A DNA stretch of 54,403 nucleotides, from contig JAFXXW010000031.1 in NCBI GenBank assembly GCA_017542055.1, positions 1-54,403 on the forward strand, written 5' to 3'. Positions 27,903-37,539 of this stretch are shown piece after piece. Position 1 is the first letter of the stretch; each line of letters starts with the position of its first letter. The notes under the pieces were generated by a model, which worked only from the letters and a program-made list of their open reading frames with translations, made no database searches and was not told the DNA's origin. The stretch comes from Kiritimatiellia bacterium. Lineage in GTDB: Bacteria > Verrucomicrobiota > Kiritimatiellia > RFP12 > UBA1067. Made by a program: the position numbers and the translations under genes.

Positions 27903-28667
27903 ATGCGAGATCTCGTTATCGGCGGACGCAAGTTCGCCAACCGTTTTTTTCTGGGTACCGGCAAATTCGCCTCTTCGGACGTGATGCGCGGTGCGTTGGC
28001 CGCTTCGGAGACCGAGTTGGTCACGACCGCGCTCACCCGCGTGCACGAGGGCGATGCCGCCCATGACGACATTCTCAAGGTCATCGACCGCTCCAAGGTG
28101 GAGGTGATGCTCAACACTTCCGGTGCGCGCAATGCCGCGGAAGCGGTGCGCATAGCCAAGTTGGGGCAGGCCGCCGGGTTCAATTGGATCAAGCTGGAAA
28201 TCCACCCCGACGCGCGCTATCTGCTGCCCGACCCGGTGGAGACGCTCAAGGCGGTGGAGGAATGCGCCAAGCTGGGTATGGTGGTGCTCCCCTACATCAA
28301 CGCCGATCCGGTTCTTGCGCGCCATTGCGAAGCGGCCGGTGCCGCGGCGGTGATGCCGCTCGGCAGCCCCATCGGCTCCAATCGCGGCATCCGCACCCGC
28401 GACATGATCGAAATCATTATCGAGCAATCCCATGTGCCGGTGGTGGTGGATGCCGGCATCGGTTTGCCAAGCCATGCGGCCGAGGCCATCGAAATGGGTG
28501 CGGACGCGGTGTTGGCCAACACCGCGGTGGCGGCGGCGGACGATCCGGTAAAAATGGCGGAGGCGTTCAAATTGGCGGTTCGCGCGGCCGAACTGGCGGT
28601 GGGGGCGGGTCCGGCCGCGCCACGGGCGGCAGCCAGCGCCACCAGCCCTATGGATATTTTCCGATGA
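27903..28667 (+). CDS. thiG: Thiazole synthase
   Basis: Forms the thiazole phosphate of thiamine from DXP, ThiS thiocarboxylate and dehydroglycine. It is a 254-residue TIM barrel with [18 protein letters not shown], the WIKLEIHPD strand with the Schiff-base lysine, [14 protein letters not shown] and [20 protein letters not shown]. Most ThiGs have SDAA where this has SHAA. The C-terminus is Ala-rich. AAAGGAAG precedes ATG 27903. No thiS or thiH lies alongside, and thiE is in another transcription unit. Confidence 0.95.
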   Translation: MRDLVIGGRKFANRFFLGTGKFASSDVMRGALAASETELVTTALTRVHEGDAAHDDILKVIDRSKVEVMLNTSGARNAAEAVRIAKLGQAAGFNWIKLEIHPDARYLLPDPVETLKAVEECAKLGMVVLPYINADPVLARHCEAAGAAAVMPLGSPIGSNRGIRTRDMIEIIIEQSHVPVVVDAGIGLPSHAAEAIEMGADAVLANTAVAAADDPVKMAEAFKLAVRAAELAVGAGPAAPRAAASATSPMDIFR

Positions 28668-29368
28668 GCGGCACGTTTGGAGATTCGTTGAGCGATATCG
28701 GTCTCGTGCGGACCGAAAATCAGGACTCGGTGCTGTCGTTGCCGGAGCGCGGGCTGTATGTGATAGCCGACGGAATGGGCGGCGGCGATGGCGGCGCGGC
28801 GGCTTCCCGGATTTTGTGCGAGGAAATGGCCGGCGTCACTCGTGCCGGCGAAATGGCCGATGCGGTCCGTCGCGCCCATCGGAGGATTGCGGATTATGCC
28901 GTCGATCACGATTACCGCACGATGGGCACCACGGTAGCCGCCTTGAAAACGGACGGCAAGAAGGCGATCGTCTTATGGGTGGGCGACAGCCGGGTCTACC
29001 GGCTCCGGGCGGGCAAGCTGGAACTGCTCACCGACGACCACACCGTCGGCAACGAGTTGAGCCGCCTGTCGCCCGGCGATGCCACCAGCCGTCTGGCCAA
29101 GCGCAGCCATCCCCTGGCGCATGTCCTGACCCGGGCGGTGGGGGTGGAATCGGCGGTCAAACCGGACGAACGGCGCACGGATCTCGAGCCGGGCGACCGG
29201 TTTCTCCTTTGCACCGACGGCGTGCACGACGTGTTGCCGGACGAAGCGATCGGCGCGCATTTGGCCTTGTCCCATACGCGACCGGAGGCGCTTCAAAACC
29301 TTACGTTGGCGGTGCGCCAAGCCGGCGCGCACGACAACTTTTCGATGATAGTGGTGGATGTGGCATAA
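28664..29368 (+). CDS. PP2C-family serine/threonine phosphatase
   Basis: A 234-residue protein phosphatase of the PppA/Stp type, reversing Hanks-kinase phosphorylation. Metal-binding motifs are all present: ENQDS near 18, [10 protein letters not shown] near 36-45, [30 protein letters not shown] near 182 and the final HDNFSMIVV. No transmembrane or FHA domain is present. ATG 28664 overlaps the thiG stop. No cognate kinase gene lies in the window. Confidence 0.92.
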   Translation: MSGTFGDSLSDIGLVRTENQDSVLSLPERGLYVIADGMGGGDGGAAASRILCEEMAGVTRAGEMADAVRRAHRRIADYAVDHDYRTMGTTVAALKTDGKKAIVLWVGDSRVYRLRAGKLELLTDDHTVGNELSRLSPGDATSRLAKRSHPLAHVLTRAVGVESAVKPDERRTDLEPGDRFLLCTDGVHDVLPDEAIGAHLALSHTRPEALQNLTLAVRQAGAHDNFSMIVVDVA

Positions 29369-29387
29369 AGTTTTTTCATTTTCCCTC

Positions 29388-29417
29388 TTGCCAAATCACC
29401 ACAAAATATGATATAAT
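29388..29417 (+). promoter_or_regulatory. rpsL-rpsG promoter
   Basis: TTGCCA at 29388-29393, an 18-bp spacer and TATAAT at 29412-29417, preceded by TGA. It shares AAAATATGATATAATA with the promoters at 24956 and 36046. An ATG (29426) falls 8 bases after the -10, at about the expected transcription start. Confidence 0.83.
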
Positions 29418-29425
29418 ATACAAAC

Positions 29426-29457
29426 ATGTTGGAAAAAGAAGGAACCAAAACAAAATC

Positions 29458-29470
<13 letters not shown>
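29426..29470 (+). CDS. Possible leaderless 14-codon upstream ORF overlapping rpsL
   Basis: Reads [14 protein letters not shown] and stops at TAA 29468-29470, 11 bases inside rpsL in another frame. Its ATG lies at about the transcription start predicted from the -10, like the leaderless rsfS start. The rpsL GAAGGA (29438-29443) sits inside it and is rather far (14 bases) from the rpsL ATG, so termination and reinitiation from this mini-ORF could feed rpsL translation. It could also be chance. Confidence 0.35.
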
Positions 29471-29841
<371 letters not shown>

Positions 29842-29844
29842 GCC

Positions 29845-30354
29845 ATGAGCCGCAGAGGTAAAGTAATCGCCAAGCGCGTTACGCTGGATCCCAAGTACAA
29901 TTCCGAGCTTGTCGCCCACATGATCCGCGTGATCATGAAGGACGGCAAGAAGACCGTGGCCGAGAAGATCGTCTACGGCGCCATCGACAAGATCAAGGAG
30001 ATGGTGGAGAAGGATCCGGCCAAGTTCACCAAGGACGACAAGGCCTACACCGATCCTTTGGAAATCGTTTCCACCGCCATCGACACCATGAAGCCCCAGA
30101 TCGAGGTCAAGACCCGTCGCGTGGGCGGAACCACCTATCCGGTGCCGGTGCCGATCAAGGAGAACCGTCAGCTTTCGCTCGCGCTCCGTTGGACCACCCA
30201 GTACGCGTCCTCGCGTCACGGCATGGGCATGCCGGCCGCAGTGGCGGCGGAAATCGCCGATGCGTTCCAGGGTCAGGGCAACGTCATCAAGAAGCGCGAC
30301 GACGTGCACAAGATGGCTCAGGCGAACAAGGCTTTTGCCCACTACGCTTGGTGA
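29845..30354 (+). CDS. rpsG: 30S ribosomal protein S7
   Basis: Assembly-initiating 16S 3'-domain binder. At 169 residues it is longer than the usual ~156; the extra residues lie around 50-68 (VEKDPAKFTKDDKAYTDPLE). Conserved parts are MSRRGKVIAKRV, VSTAIDTMKPQIEVKTRRVG, VPVPIKENRQLSLALRW and HKMAQANKAFAHYAW. A terminator follows about 30 bp later. Confidence 0.97.
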   Translation: MSRRGKVIAKRVTLDPKYNSELVAHMIRVIMKDGKKTVAEKIVYGAIDKIKEMVEKDPAKFTKDDKAYTDPLEIVSTAIDTMKPQIEVKTRRVGGTTYPVPVPIKENRQLSLALRWTTQYASSRHGMGMPAAVAAEIADAFQGQGNVIKKRDDVHKMAQANKAFAHYAW

Positions 30355-30383
30355 TCAGCAGGTCCTTACTTTTCCAACGAAGG

Positions 30384-30420
30384 AAGAGCGGCTTGGCGGT
30401 GTTCGCCGGCCGCTCTTTTC
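30384..30420 (+). terminator. Rho-independent terminator after rpsG
   Basis: AAGAGCGGC (30384-30392) pairs with GCCGCTCTT (30409-30417); the inner GGCG and CGCC extend the stem. The U-tract is short (TTTT then C). Confidence 0.8.
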
Positions 30421-30451
30421 GTATTCCGGGCAACCACAAAGGGTAATGACG

Positions 30452-31228
30452 ATGAACATATTGCAGGAACTTATGGCGCAGCGCAGGGCGGACGCTTTCG
30501 AGCAGGAGAGCCGGTTTTCCTACCGGGACATCTTGCGGACTCTGGGCGATGTTCCGCCGGCCGTCGATTTCGGCGCGCCGTTCAAGGTCAAGACGGGCGT
30601 GCATATCATAGCGGAGCTTAAGGCGGCCAGTCCCTCGGAGGGCGTGATCCGTCCCGATTTCCACGCGCTGGAGCTGGCCGAAGAGCTGGACGACGCCGGC
30701 GCCAGCGCCTTGAGCGTGCTGTGCGAGCCGCGCCGGTTTCTGGGCAGCGAGACCAATCTGCGCCGGGTGCGCCAGGTTACGGATAAGCCCATTCTCTGCA
30801 AAGACTTCATTTCCACCCGCTACCAGATCGCCGAGGCCCGGATGTCCGGCGCGGACGCGGTGCTGCTTATCGCCGCCGCCTTGAACGATGCGGATCTGGT
30901 GGCGCTCAAGGCGCATGCGCACGAATTGGGGATGAGCGTTCTTTGCGAAACCCACACCGCCAAGGAGATCGAACGGGCGGTCAATCTGGAATTCAAGATC
31001 ATCGGCGTCAACTGCCGCGACCTCACCGACTTTTCCACCGATGGCCGCGTCTTTGCCGAGCTGGTGCGGCAGATTCCCAGGAGCTGCGTCAAAATCGCCG
31101 AAAGCGGCATGCACACCCGCGAAGACATCCAAGCCGCCAAGGAGGCCGGCGCCAACGGATTTTTGGTGGGCACCGCGCTCATGCGCGAGGCGAGACCGGG
31201 ACTCAAACTCAAGGAGCTGATGCGATAA
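30452..31228 (+). CDS. trpC: Indole-3-glycerol phosphate synthase
   Basis: Closes the indole ring in tryptophan synthesis. The product has 258 residues if started at ATG 30452, preferred over ATG 30446 because AAAGGG (30438-30443) is spaced correctly for it. TIM-barrel motifs are AELKAASPSEG near 54-64, ILCKDFI (catalytic Lys), LCETHT (Glu), GVNCRDL and AESGMHT. No other trp gene is present. It follows the rpsG terminator with no clear promoter, so it may depend on readthrough. A promoter for rsfS begins 26 bp after its stop. Confidence 0.93.
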   Translation: MNILQELMAQRRADAFEQESRFSYRDILRTLGDVPPAVDFGAPFKVKTGVHIIAELKAASPSEGVIRPDFHALELAEELDDAGASALSVLCEPRRFLGSETNLRRVRQVTDKPILCKDFISTRYQIAEARMSGADAVLLIAAALNDADLVALKAHAHELGMSVLCETHTAKEIERAVNLEFKIIGVNCRDLTDFSTDGRVFAELVRQIPRSCVKIAESGMHTREDIQAAKEAGANGFLVGTALMREARPGLKLKELMR

Positions 31229-31253
31229 ATACGCATCAAGATGCGATTTTCGC

Positions 31254-31282
31254 TTGATTTTCGGGCGGGAATATGGTATAAT
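31254..31282 (+). promoter_or_regulatory. rsfS promoter
   Basis: TTGATT at 31254-31259, a 17-bp spacer and TATAAT at 31277-31282 with TGG before it (extended -10). From -35 to the start codon it matches the promoter at 37470 in 33 of 37 positions, including the spacer CGGGCGG. The rsfS ATG begins 8 bases after the -10. Confidence 0.83.
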
Positions 31283-31289
31283 ACACAAT

Positions 31290-31607
31290 ATGACAGCAGA
31301 AGAACAGACTAAGGCCATCGCCGAAGCGCTTGCGGAGCGCAAGGGCATCGACATCAAGGTTTACGACGTGCGCGGAAAAAGCTCGCTCACGGACTTTTTC
31401 GTGGTCGCCACTGGTAGCGCCGCGCCGCACCTCAAGGCGCTGGTGGCCGAGAGCCAGGCCGTGATGAAACAGCACGGCGTGATGAGTTTCCGCACGAGCG
31501 GAGACCCGGAAAGCGGCTGGATAGTGGTGGACTATATCGACGTGGTGGTGCACGTATTTTCGCCGGAAGCCCGCGCCTACTACGCGCTGGAGAAACTCTG
31601 GGCGTGA
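31290..31607 (+). CDS. rsfS: Ribosomal silencing factor RsfS
   Basis: A 105-residue protein that binds L14 and blocks subunit joining under starvation. Family motifs are KGIDIKVYDVRGKSSLTDFF, VVATGSAAPHLKALV, FRTSGDPESGWIVVDYIDVV and HVFSPEARAYYALEKLWA. ATG 31290 is chosen over an upstream ATG at 31254, which lies in the -35 of the promoter. No Shine-Dalgarno is possible: the -10 ends at 31282, so the message should be leaderless. The stop overlaps the next GTG (GTGA). Confidence 0.94.
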   Translation: MTAEEQTKAIAEALAERKGIDIKVYDVRGKSSLTDFFVVATGSAAPHLKALVAESQAVMKQHGVMSFRTSGDPESGWIVVDYIDVVVHVFSPEARAYYALEKLWA

Positions 31608-32779
31608 TTTCGTCGGTATATATCGCCAAGAACGTCTATGGCGGCGACGGCATGGGGCGTTTGGGCGACGGCCGCGTGATTTTCGTGCCGGGAGCCTGGG
31701 AGGGCGAGCAGGTCAAGGCGGAGATAACGGTCGCCAAGAAGAATTTCGTCAAGGCGCGGCTGGTCGAGGTGGAGGAAGCTTCGCCGGACCGCGAGGAACC
31801 CGGCCGTACCGTGCCCGGCATGGTGTATGCGGGACTCGCCTTCAAAGCGGAAAACCGGATCAAGCGGCAGCAACTGGACGAGGCGCTCGCCCGCGCGCGG
31901 ATCGACCACCCGGAAATCGTCACAATCCCGACGGAACAGGCGCTCAACTACCGCAACAAGGCCGTATACCATTTCGAGGGGACTAAAATCGGCTATCTCG
32001 CGGAGCCGGAACACCGGGTGGTGGAGGTGGAACAGGATCCGCTCGTCCTTCCGGCAATCAACGCAGCGCTCCCCGAAATCCGCCAGAACGTGAAGTCGCT
32101 CCTCACTTTGGGCGCCAAGGCGGTGCGGGACTCCATTGCCCGCAAAGCCTCGGTGACCGTGCGCTATTCCCCGAAAAGCGGCGTCAAATGGTGGCTGGGC
32201 GACGACGTCAAGGATACGGTCATGCTGGAAACCACGCTCGGCAAATCGTTCGAGGTGCCGGCCGGCGGCTTTTACCAGGTCAATCCCGAAGCGGGCGAAC
32301 GGCTGGTGCAGGCGGTCCGGCAGGAGTATTTGAACGGCAAGGATTCGGCGCCCAACGTGCTCGACCTATATTGCGGAGTGGGCGTGTTCGGCATCTGCTG
32401 CGAGCCGCCCCGGCTCACCGGCATCGAAAGCGGACGCGCGGCCATCGACTTTGCGCTCAAGAACGCCGATCGCGCCCGCCAGCCGGCCGCCTTCTACGCG
32501 GAAGAGGTTGGCCGCAACATGCGCCGGATCGGTATCGGCGGCCAGACGTGCGTCATCGTGGATCCGCCGCGCGACGGGCTCGAAAAAGGGGTGGCCGAAT
32601 GGCTCGCCCGGAGCAAGGCGCCGCGCATCATCTACGTCAGTTGCGACCCCGCCACGCTCGTGCGCGATCTTCGCGTCATGACGCGCACTTACGCGGTGGA
32701 AACGGTCAAATGGGTCAATATGTTTCCGCGCACCGCCCGGTTCGAAACGATGGTGACGCTCCGCAAACGCCAAGCATGA
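31604..32779 (+). CDS. TrmA/RlmD-family RNA (uracil-5)-methyltransferase
   Basis: A 391-residue SAM-dependent enzyme methylating uracil C5 in rRNA or tRNA. The N-terminal TRAM domain spans about 1-57 (GRVIFVPGAWEGEQV), then the central RNA-binding region and a Rossmann domain with LDLYCGVGVFG at 253-263. DPPRDGL provides motif IV. The catalytic Cys is C347 in YVSCDPATLVRDL. The [4Fe-4S]-binding cysteines of RlmD and many RlmCD proteins are absent from the first 110 residues. The GTG start overlaps the rsfS stop. The exact target base is not deducible. Confidence 0.9.
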   Translation: MISSVYIAKNVYGGDGMGRLGDGRVIFVPGAWEGEQVKAEITVAKKNFVKARLVEVEEASPDREEPGRTVPGMVYAGLAFKAENRIKRQQLDEALARARIDHPEIVTIPTEQALNYRNKAVYHFEGTKIGYLAEPEHRVVEVEQDPLVLPAINAALPEIRQNVKSLLTLGAKAVRDSIARKASVTVRYSPKSGVKWWLGDDVKDTVMLETTLGKSFEVPAGGFYQVNPEAGERLVQAVRQEYLNGKDSAPNVLDLYCGVGVFGICCEPPRLTGIESGRAAIDFALKNADRARQPAAFYAEEVGRNMRRIGIGGQTCVIVDPPRDGLEKGVAEWLARSKAPRIIYVSCDPATLVRDLRVMTRTYAVETVKWVNMFPRTARFETMVTLRKRQA

Positions 32780-34053
32780 AATTTCTCGTCCATACCTACG
32801 GCTGCCAAATGAACGTGCGCGACTCCGAAGCGGTCGAGGCGCTGATGATCGCGGCCGGACACGAAAAGGCGGCCAGCGAGGCCGAGGCCGATCTCGTCAT
32901 CGTCAACAGCTGCACCGTCCGGCAGAAAGCGGAGGACAAGGCGGTGGGCAAGACGGGCTACCTCTGCTCCACCGGCAAGATGACGGGTCTCATGGGCTGC
33001 GCGGTGAAGCGCCTCGGGGCGGACGTGTTCAAGGTGCTCCCCAAACTTGATTTCGCGGTGGGCCCGCGGGCGTTCGGCATGATTCCCAGAATCGTCGCCT
33101 CCAACCCGCATCACGTGCTGGAGCTGGGCGACGACCTGGTTCCGGAGGGACTCGACGCGCACGAGGTGAAAGGTTTCCAGGCGTTCGTTACGGTGCTGGT
33201 GGGATGCGACAACCGCTGCAGCTACTGCATCGTGCCGGACGTGCGCGGCCACGAATATTCGCGCCCCGAAGACGAAATCGCGGCCGAGGTGGAGTGTCTC
33301 GTCCGGAACGGCGTCAAGGAGGTGTGCCTCCTCGGCCAGTCGGTGCTGCGTTACGGCGCACGGGACGGGAAAAAGGACGCGTTTCCGCATCTCCTGGAGC
33401 GGCTCTGCCGGATTCCGGGGCTCGAACGCATCCGTTTCACTTCGGCGCATCCTAGCGGTTGCACGGACGAGCTCATTCGCGTCTACCGCACGTACCCGCA
33501 AGTCTGCCGTCATCTGCATCTGCCGGTGCAGTCCGGAAGCGATCGCATTCTCAAGGAGATGGGACGCCGGTATACGCGCGAGGAGTATCTCGCGGCAGTC
33601 CGGAAACTGCGCGATTTCGATCCGGAATTCGCGCTTACCACCGATGTTATCGTGGGCTATCCGGGCGAGACTTTGGAGGATTTCGAGGCCACGCGCAGTT
33701 TGATGGAAGAAGCCGGCTTCGACAACAGTTTCGTCTTCAAGTATTCGCCCCGGCCGGGTACGCGTTCGGCCAAACTGCCGGACGACGTGCCTAAGGAGGA
33801 AAAGGAGCGGCGCAACCAGGTGCTGCTCGCCGATCAGGAAGCGCGGGGGCTCGCCCGCAACCGGCAACTCGTCGGCACCGTGCGCGACGTGATGGTGGAG
33901 GGCCCCTCCAAGCGCAATCCGGCTCGCTATTCGGGCCGCGATGGCGGCAACCGGATCGTGGTGTGGGACGGCAAGGGCACGCCCGGCAGCCTCGTCAAAG
34001 TGCACATTCTGGACGCGCACGCGCAGATTCTAATAGGAGAAACCGTAGCATGA
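32776..34053 (+). CDS. miaB: tRNA-2-methylthio-N6-dimethylallyladenosine synthase
   Basis: Radical-SAM methylthiotransferase modifying A37 of tRNAs. The product has 425 residues from ATG 32776. The auxiliary cluster is held by C10 (YGCQMN), C46 (VNSC) and C75 (MGC). The radical-SAM cluster is C144-x3-C148-x2-C151 (GCDNRCSYC). The family stretch HLPVQSGSDRILKEMGRRYT and a C-terminal TRAM domain (from about 360) are present. MiaB rather than RimO or MtaB is inferred from the N-terminus and spacing. It overlaps both neighbours in ATGA. Confidence 0.92.
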   Translation: MKFLVHTYGCQMNVRDSEAVEALMIAAGHEKAASEAEADLVIVNSCTVRQKAEDKAVGKTGYLCSTGKMTGLMGCAVKRLGADVFKVLPKLDFAVGPRAFGMIPRIVASNPHHVLELGDDLVPEGLDAHEVKGFQAFVTVLVGCDNRCSYCIVPDVRGHEYSRPEDEIAAEVECLVRNGVKEVCLLGQSVLRYGARDGKKDAFPHLLERLCRIPGLERIRFTSAHPSGCTDELIRVYRTYPQVCRHLHLPVQSGSDRILKEMGRRYTREEYLAAVRKLRDFDPEFALTTDVIVGYPGETLEDFEATRSLMEEAGFDNSFVFKYSPRPGTRSAKLPDDVPKEEKERRNQVLLADQEARGLARNRQLVGTVRDVMVEGPSKRNPARYSGRDGGNRIVVWDGKGTPGSLVKVHILDAHAQILIGETVA

Positions 34054-34763
34054 AACTTGCAATCGTGGGAGCGGCCGGCCGGATGGGTCGGATGCTCGTC
34101 AAATTGGGCGGCGGCGAAGTGGCCTACCGGGTGGACCTGCCGGAGGGCTACGACAAGGGCATCGGGGGCGACGCGGATGGCGTGATCGACTTTTCCCACC
34201 ACACTGCGGTGCCGGGACACGTGTCGACGGCGGCGGCGCTGGGCATTCCCTACGTGCTGGGCACCACCGGTCTCACGCCGGAGGAGCAGGCGCGGGTGGA
34301 CGCGGCCGCCCAGGTCATCCCGATCGTCCAGTCGGGCAACTACTCGCTGGGGGTTAATCTCCTCCTCGGTCTCGTGGAGCAGGCGGCCAAGGTGCTGGGT
34401 CCCGAATACGACATCGAAGTGGTCGAGATGCACCATCGCCACAAGAAGGACGCGCCTTCGGGTACGGCGCTGATGCTGGCCAAAGCCGCGCAGGCCGGAC
34501 GGGGCGCGGGGGACTTCGTTTTCGGTCGCCAGGGCGACATCGGCGAGCGGCCCCAAGGCGAGATAGCCATCCATGCGTTGCGTGGCGGTAGCGTGGTGGG
34601 CGACCACACCGTCATGTTCGCGGGCGAGGTGGAAAGGGTGGAACTTACGCATAAAGCGCAGTCCCGCGAGGCTTTTGCGGCTGGCGCGCTCAAGGCGGTC
34701 AAGTGGGCGCAAGGGCGTCGTCCGGGACTCTACTCCATGAAAGATGTTCTCTTTTCTGCTTGA
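34050..34763 (+). CDS. dapB: 4-Hydroxy-tetrahydrodipicolinate reductase
   Basis: NAD(P)H-dependent step of lysine and diaminopimelate synthesis, needed for peptidoglycan. The product has 237 residues. The nucleotide motif GAAGRMG is at 7-13, followed by VIDFSHH, LGTTGL and QSGNYSLGVN. The catalytic segment is HHRHKKDAPSGTA from 128 (His and Lys). It is co-translated with miaB (ATGA). The stop lies inside the -35 box of the next promoter. Confidence 0.95.
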   Translation: MKLAIVGAAGRMGRMLVKLGGGEVAYRVDLPEGYDKGIGGDADGVIDFSHHTAVPGHVSTAAALGIPYVLGTTGLTPEEQARVDAAAQVIPIVQSGNYSLGVNLLLGLVEQAAKVLGPEYDIEVVEMHHRHKKDAPSGTALMLAKAAQAGRGAGDFVFGRQGDIGERPQGEIAIHALRGGSVVGDHTVMFAGEVERVELTHKAQSREAFAAGALKAVKWAQGRRPGLYSMKDVLFSA

Positions 34764-34788
34764 CTAGCGGACGAAAATTTGGTAATAT
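34760..34788 (+). promoter_or_regulatory. Promoter of the RRM protein gene
   Basis: TTGACT at 34760-34765 overlaps the dapB stop; 17 bp later comes TAATAT (34783-34788) with TGG before it. The downstream TTGACGGCGAA parallels the ATGACGGCGAA after the promoter at 37470. It leaves about 65 bases of untranslated leader. Confidence 0.72.
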
Positions 34789-34861
34789 ATACATTATTGA
34801 CGGCGAAAAAGGGCGGGTGCCACGGCTTGCCGGCAAGTTCAAAAAGAAGGAAAGTAATCAG

Positions 34862-35197
34862 ATGGAAATCTATGTTGGTAACCTCGCGTACGCGACGACT
34901 GACGATGGACTCAAGGCGGCGTTCGCGGCTTTCGGCGAAGTTACCGCTGTCCGGGTAGTGACCGATCGAATGACCGGTCGTAGCAAGGGATTCGGCTTCG
35001 TGACGATGCCTGACGCCGCCCAGGCGCAGGCCGCTATCGATGCCATCAACGGCCATGAAATCGATGGCCGCGTGGTGCGCGCCAACGAGTCGCAGCCCAA
35101 GCCTCGCGAAGAACGTCGCGGTGGCGGATTCCGCGGCGGTCGCGGCGGATTCGGCGGCGGCAGGGATCGTGCGCCTCGTCGCGAGACCCGCTGGTGA
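34862..35197 (+). CDS. RRM-type RNA-binding protein
   Basis: A 111-residue protein with a single RNA-recognition motif: RNP2 IYVGNL at 3-8 and RNP1 KGFGFVTM at 42-49, then a basic Gly/Arg-rich tail (GGGFRGGRGGFGGGRDR). Such small RRM-plus-RGG proteins occur in cyanobacteria and PVC bacteria and act as RNA chaperones, often cold-induced. AAGGAAAG precedes ATG 34862; the frame is open further upstream, but a leader fits better. It has its own promoter and terminator, so it is monocistronic. Confidence 0.93.
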   Translation: MEIYVGNLAYATTDDGLKAAFAAFGEVTAVRVVTDRMTGRSKGFGFVTMPDAAQAQAAIDAINGHEIDGRVVRANESQPKPREERRGGGFRGGRGGFGGGRDRAPRRETRW

Positions 35198-35204
35198 AAG
35201 CAGA

Positions 35205-35243
35205 GGGCGCGGTGATGAGCCGCGCCCGCTTTTTTTTTTTTTT
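35205..35243 (+). terminator. Terminator of the RRM gene, overlapping the rsgA start region
   Basis: GGGCGCGG (35205-35212) pairs perfectly with CCGCGCCC (35220-35227) around the 7-base loop TGATGAG; a run of 14 T (35230-35243) follows. The loop contains an ATG (35215) in frame with rsgA. Confidence 0.88.
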
Positions 35244-35247
35244 CTTA

Positions 35248-36042
35248 ATGCCATCCCGACTTTACGCTTTCGGTTTCGACGACGCCGGCGACGTGCGCGG
35301 CGTGGGCCGGATCGTGTCGGCGCACGGCGACTATTACCATCTCGTCTGCAACGAGGCGGAAAGCGAGGTGCTGGCGCGCAAGAAGAAAAGCGCGTTCCGG
35401 GGCGAGGACGCGGTCAGGCCCATGACGGGCGACTTCGTGGAGTTCGTCTACAACGCGCATGGCGAGAGCATGATTTCCAAGGTGCTTCCGCGCTTTTCCA
35501 AGTTCGAGCGCAAAGACCCCACCGCCCGGCGCACGGCCCAGACGCTGGCCGTCAATTTCGACTTTTTGTTCGTCATGATGAGCGTCACGGAGAATTTTTC
35601 GCTTCCCCGGCTCGAGCGGTATCTGGCGCTCGCGGAAGACGCGGGCCGGGCCGAAACGATCGTTCTCCTCACCAAGTGCGACCTGGGCGATCGCGAGTTC
35701 GCGGTCCCGGTGCGCACGATCAGCATTTCCGCCAAAACCGGCCAAGGACTCGATGAAGTGCGCGCCATCCTGCGTCCGCGCGTGACTGCGGCCCTGATCG
35801 GCAGTTCCGGCGTGGGCAAGAGCTCGCTCGTCAACGCGCTCGCGGGCGAAGAGTGGCAGGCGGTGCAGGAAATCCAGGAGTGGAGCGGCAAAGGACGCCA
35901 CACCACCACCTCGCGCGAACTCATCATGCTGCCGGACGGCTCGATGGTGGTGGACACGCCAGGAATCCGCGAAATCGGCATCGTGGGCGAGCGCGAAAAC
36001 GTGCTGGTCAAAGGCGAGTCCACCCACAGATACCGCAGATAA
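35248..36042 (+). CDS. rsgA: RsgA-type circularly permuted GTPase lacking the zinc domain
   Basis: Late 30S-assembly GTPase. Started at ATG 35248 it has 264 residues against ~300-350 normally. An N-terminal OB-like region is followed by the permuted G-motifs: G4 TKCD at 142, G5 SAKTG at 161, G1 GSSGVGKS at 185-192, G2 GRHTTTS and G3 DTPG at 236. Only 26 residues follow G3, and the C-terminal Cys/His zinc-binding domain is missing. An in-frame ATG at 35215 would add SRARFFFFFL, encoded by the terminator stem and T-run. No Shine-Dalgarno lies before 35248. The eno promoter starts four bases after the stop, so the short end is not an artefact of the window edge. Confidence 0.82.
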   Translation: MPSRLYAFGFDDAGDVRGVGRIVSAHGDYYHLVCNEAESEVLARKKKSAFRGEDAVRPMTGDFVEFVYNAHGESMISKVLPRFSKFERKDPTARRTAQTLAVNFDFLFVMMSVTENFSLPRLERYLALAEDAGRAETIVLLTKCDLGDREFAVPVRTISISAKTGQGLDEVRAILRPRVTAALIGSSGVGKSSLVNALAGEEWQAVQEIQEWSGKGRHTTTSRELIMLPDGSMVVDTPGIREIGIVGERENVLVKGESTHRYRR

Positions 36043-36045
36043 TCG

Positions 36046-37401
<1,356 letters not shown>

Positions 37402-37426
37402 GGGCTTTCTTTCGCCAAAGCGAATC

Positions 37427-37457
37427 AAGGGCGGGGGCTTTCCCCCGCCCTTATTTT
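37427..37457 (+). terminator. Rho-independent terminator after eno
   Basis: A perfect 11-bp stem, AAGGGCGGGGG (37427-37437) with CCCCCGCCCTT (37442-37452), a four-base loop, and TTATTTT downstream. Confidence 0.92.
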
Positions 37458-37469
37458 GCAGTTTCCCCC

Positions 37470-37498
37470 TTGCTTTTCGGGCGGAAATATGATATAAT
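37470..37498 (+). promoter_or_regulatory. Promoter of the acetyltransferase-waaA-SNF2 unit
   Basis: TTGCTT at 37470-37475, a 17-bp spacer and TATAAT at 37493-37498 with an extended -10 TGA. Spacer and downstream bases are nearly identical to the rsfS promoter. It heads a run of nine close genes with no internal terminator seen. Confidence 0.84.
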
Positions 37499-37539
37499 AT
37501 ACAATAATGACGGCGAATACCGTCGGAAAGGATCATGCC

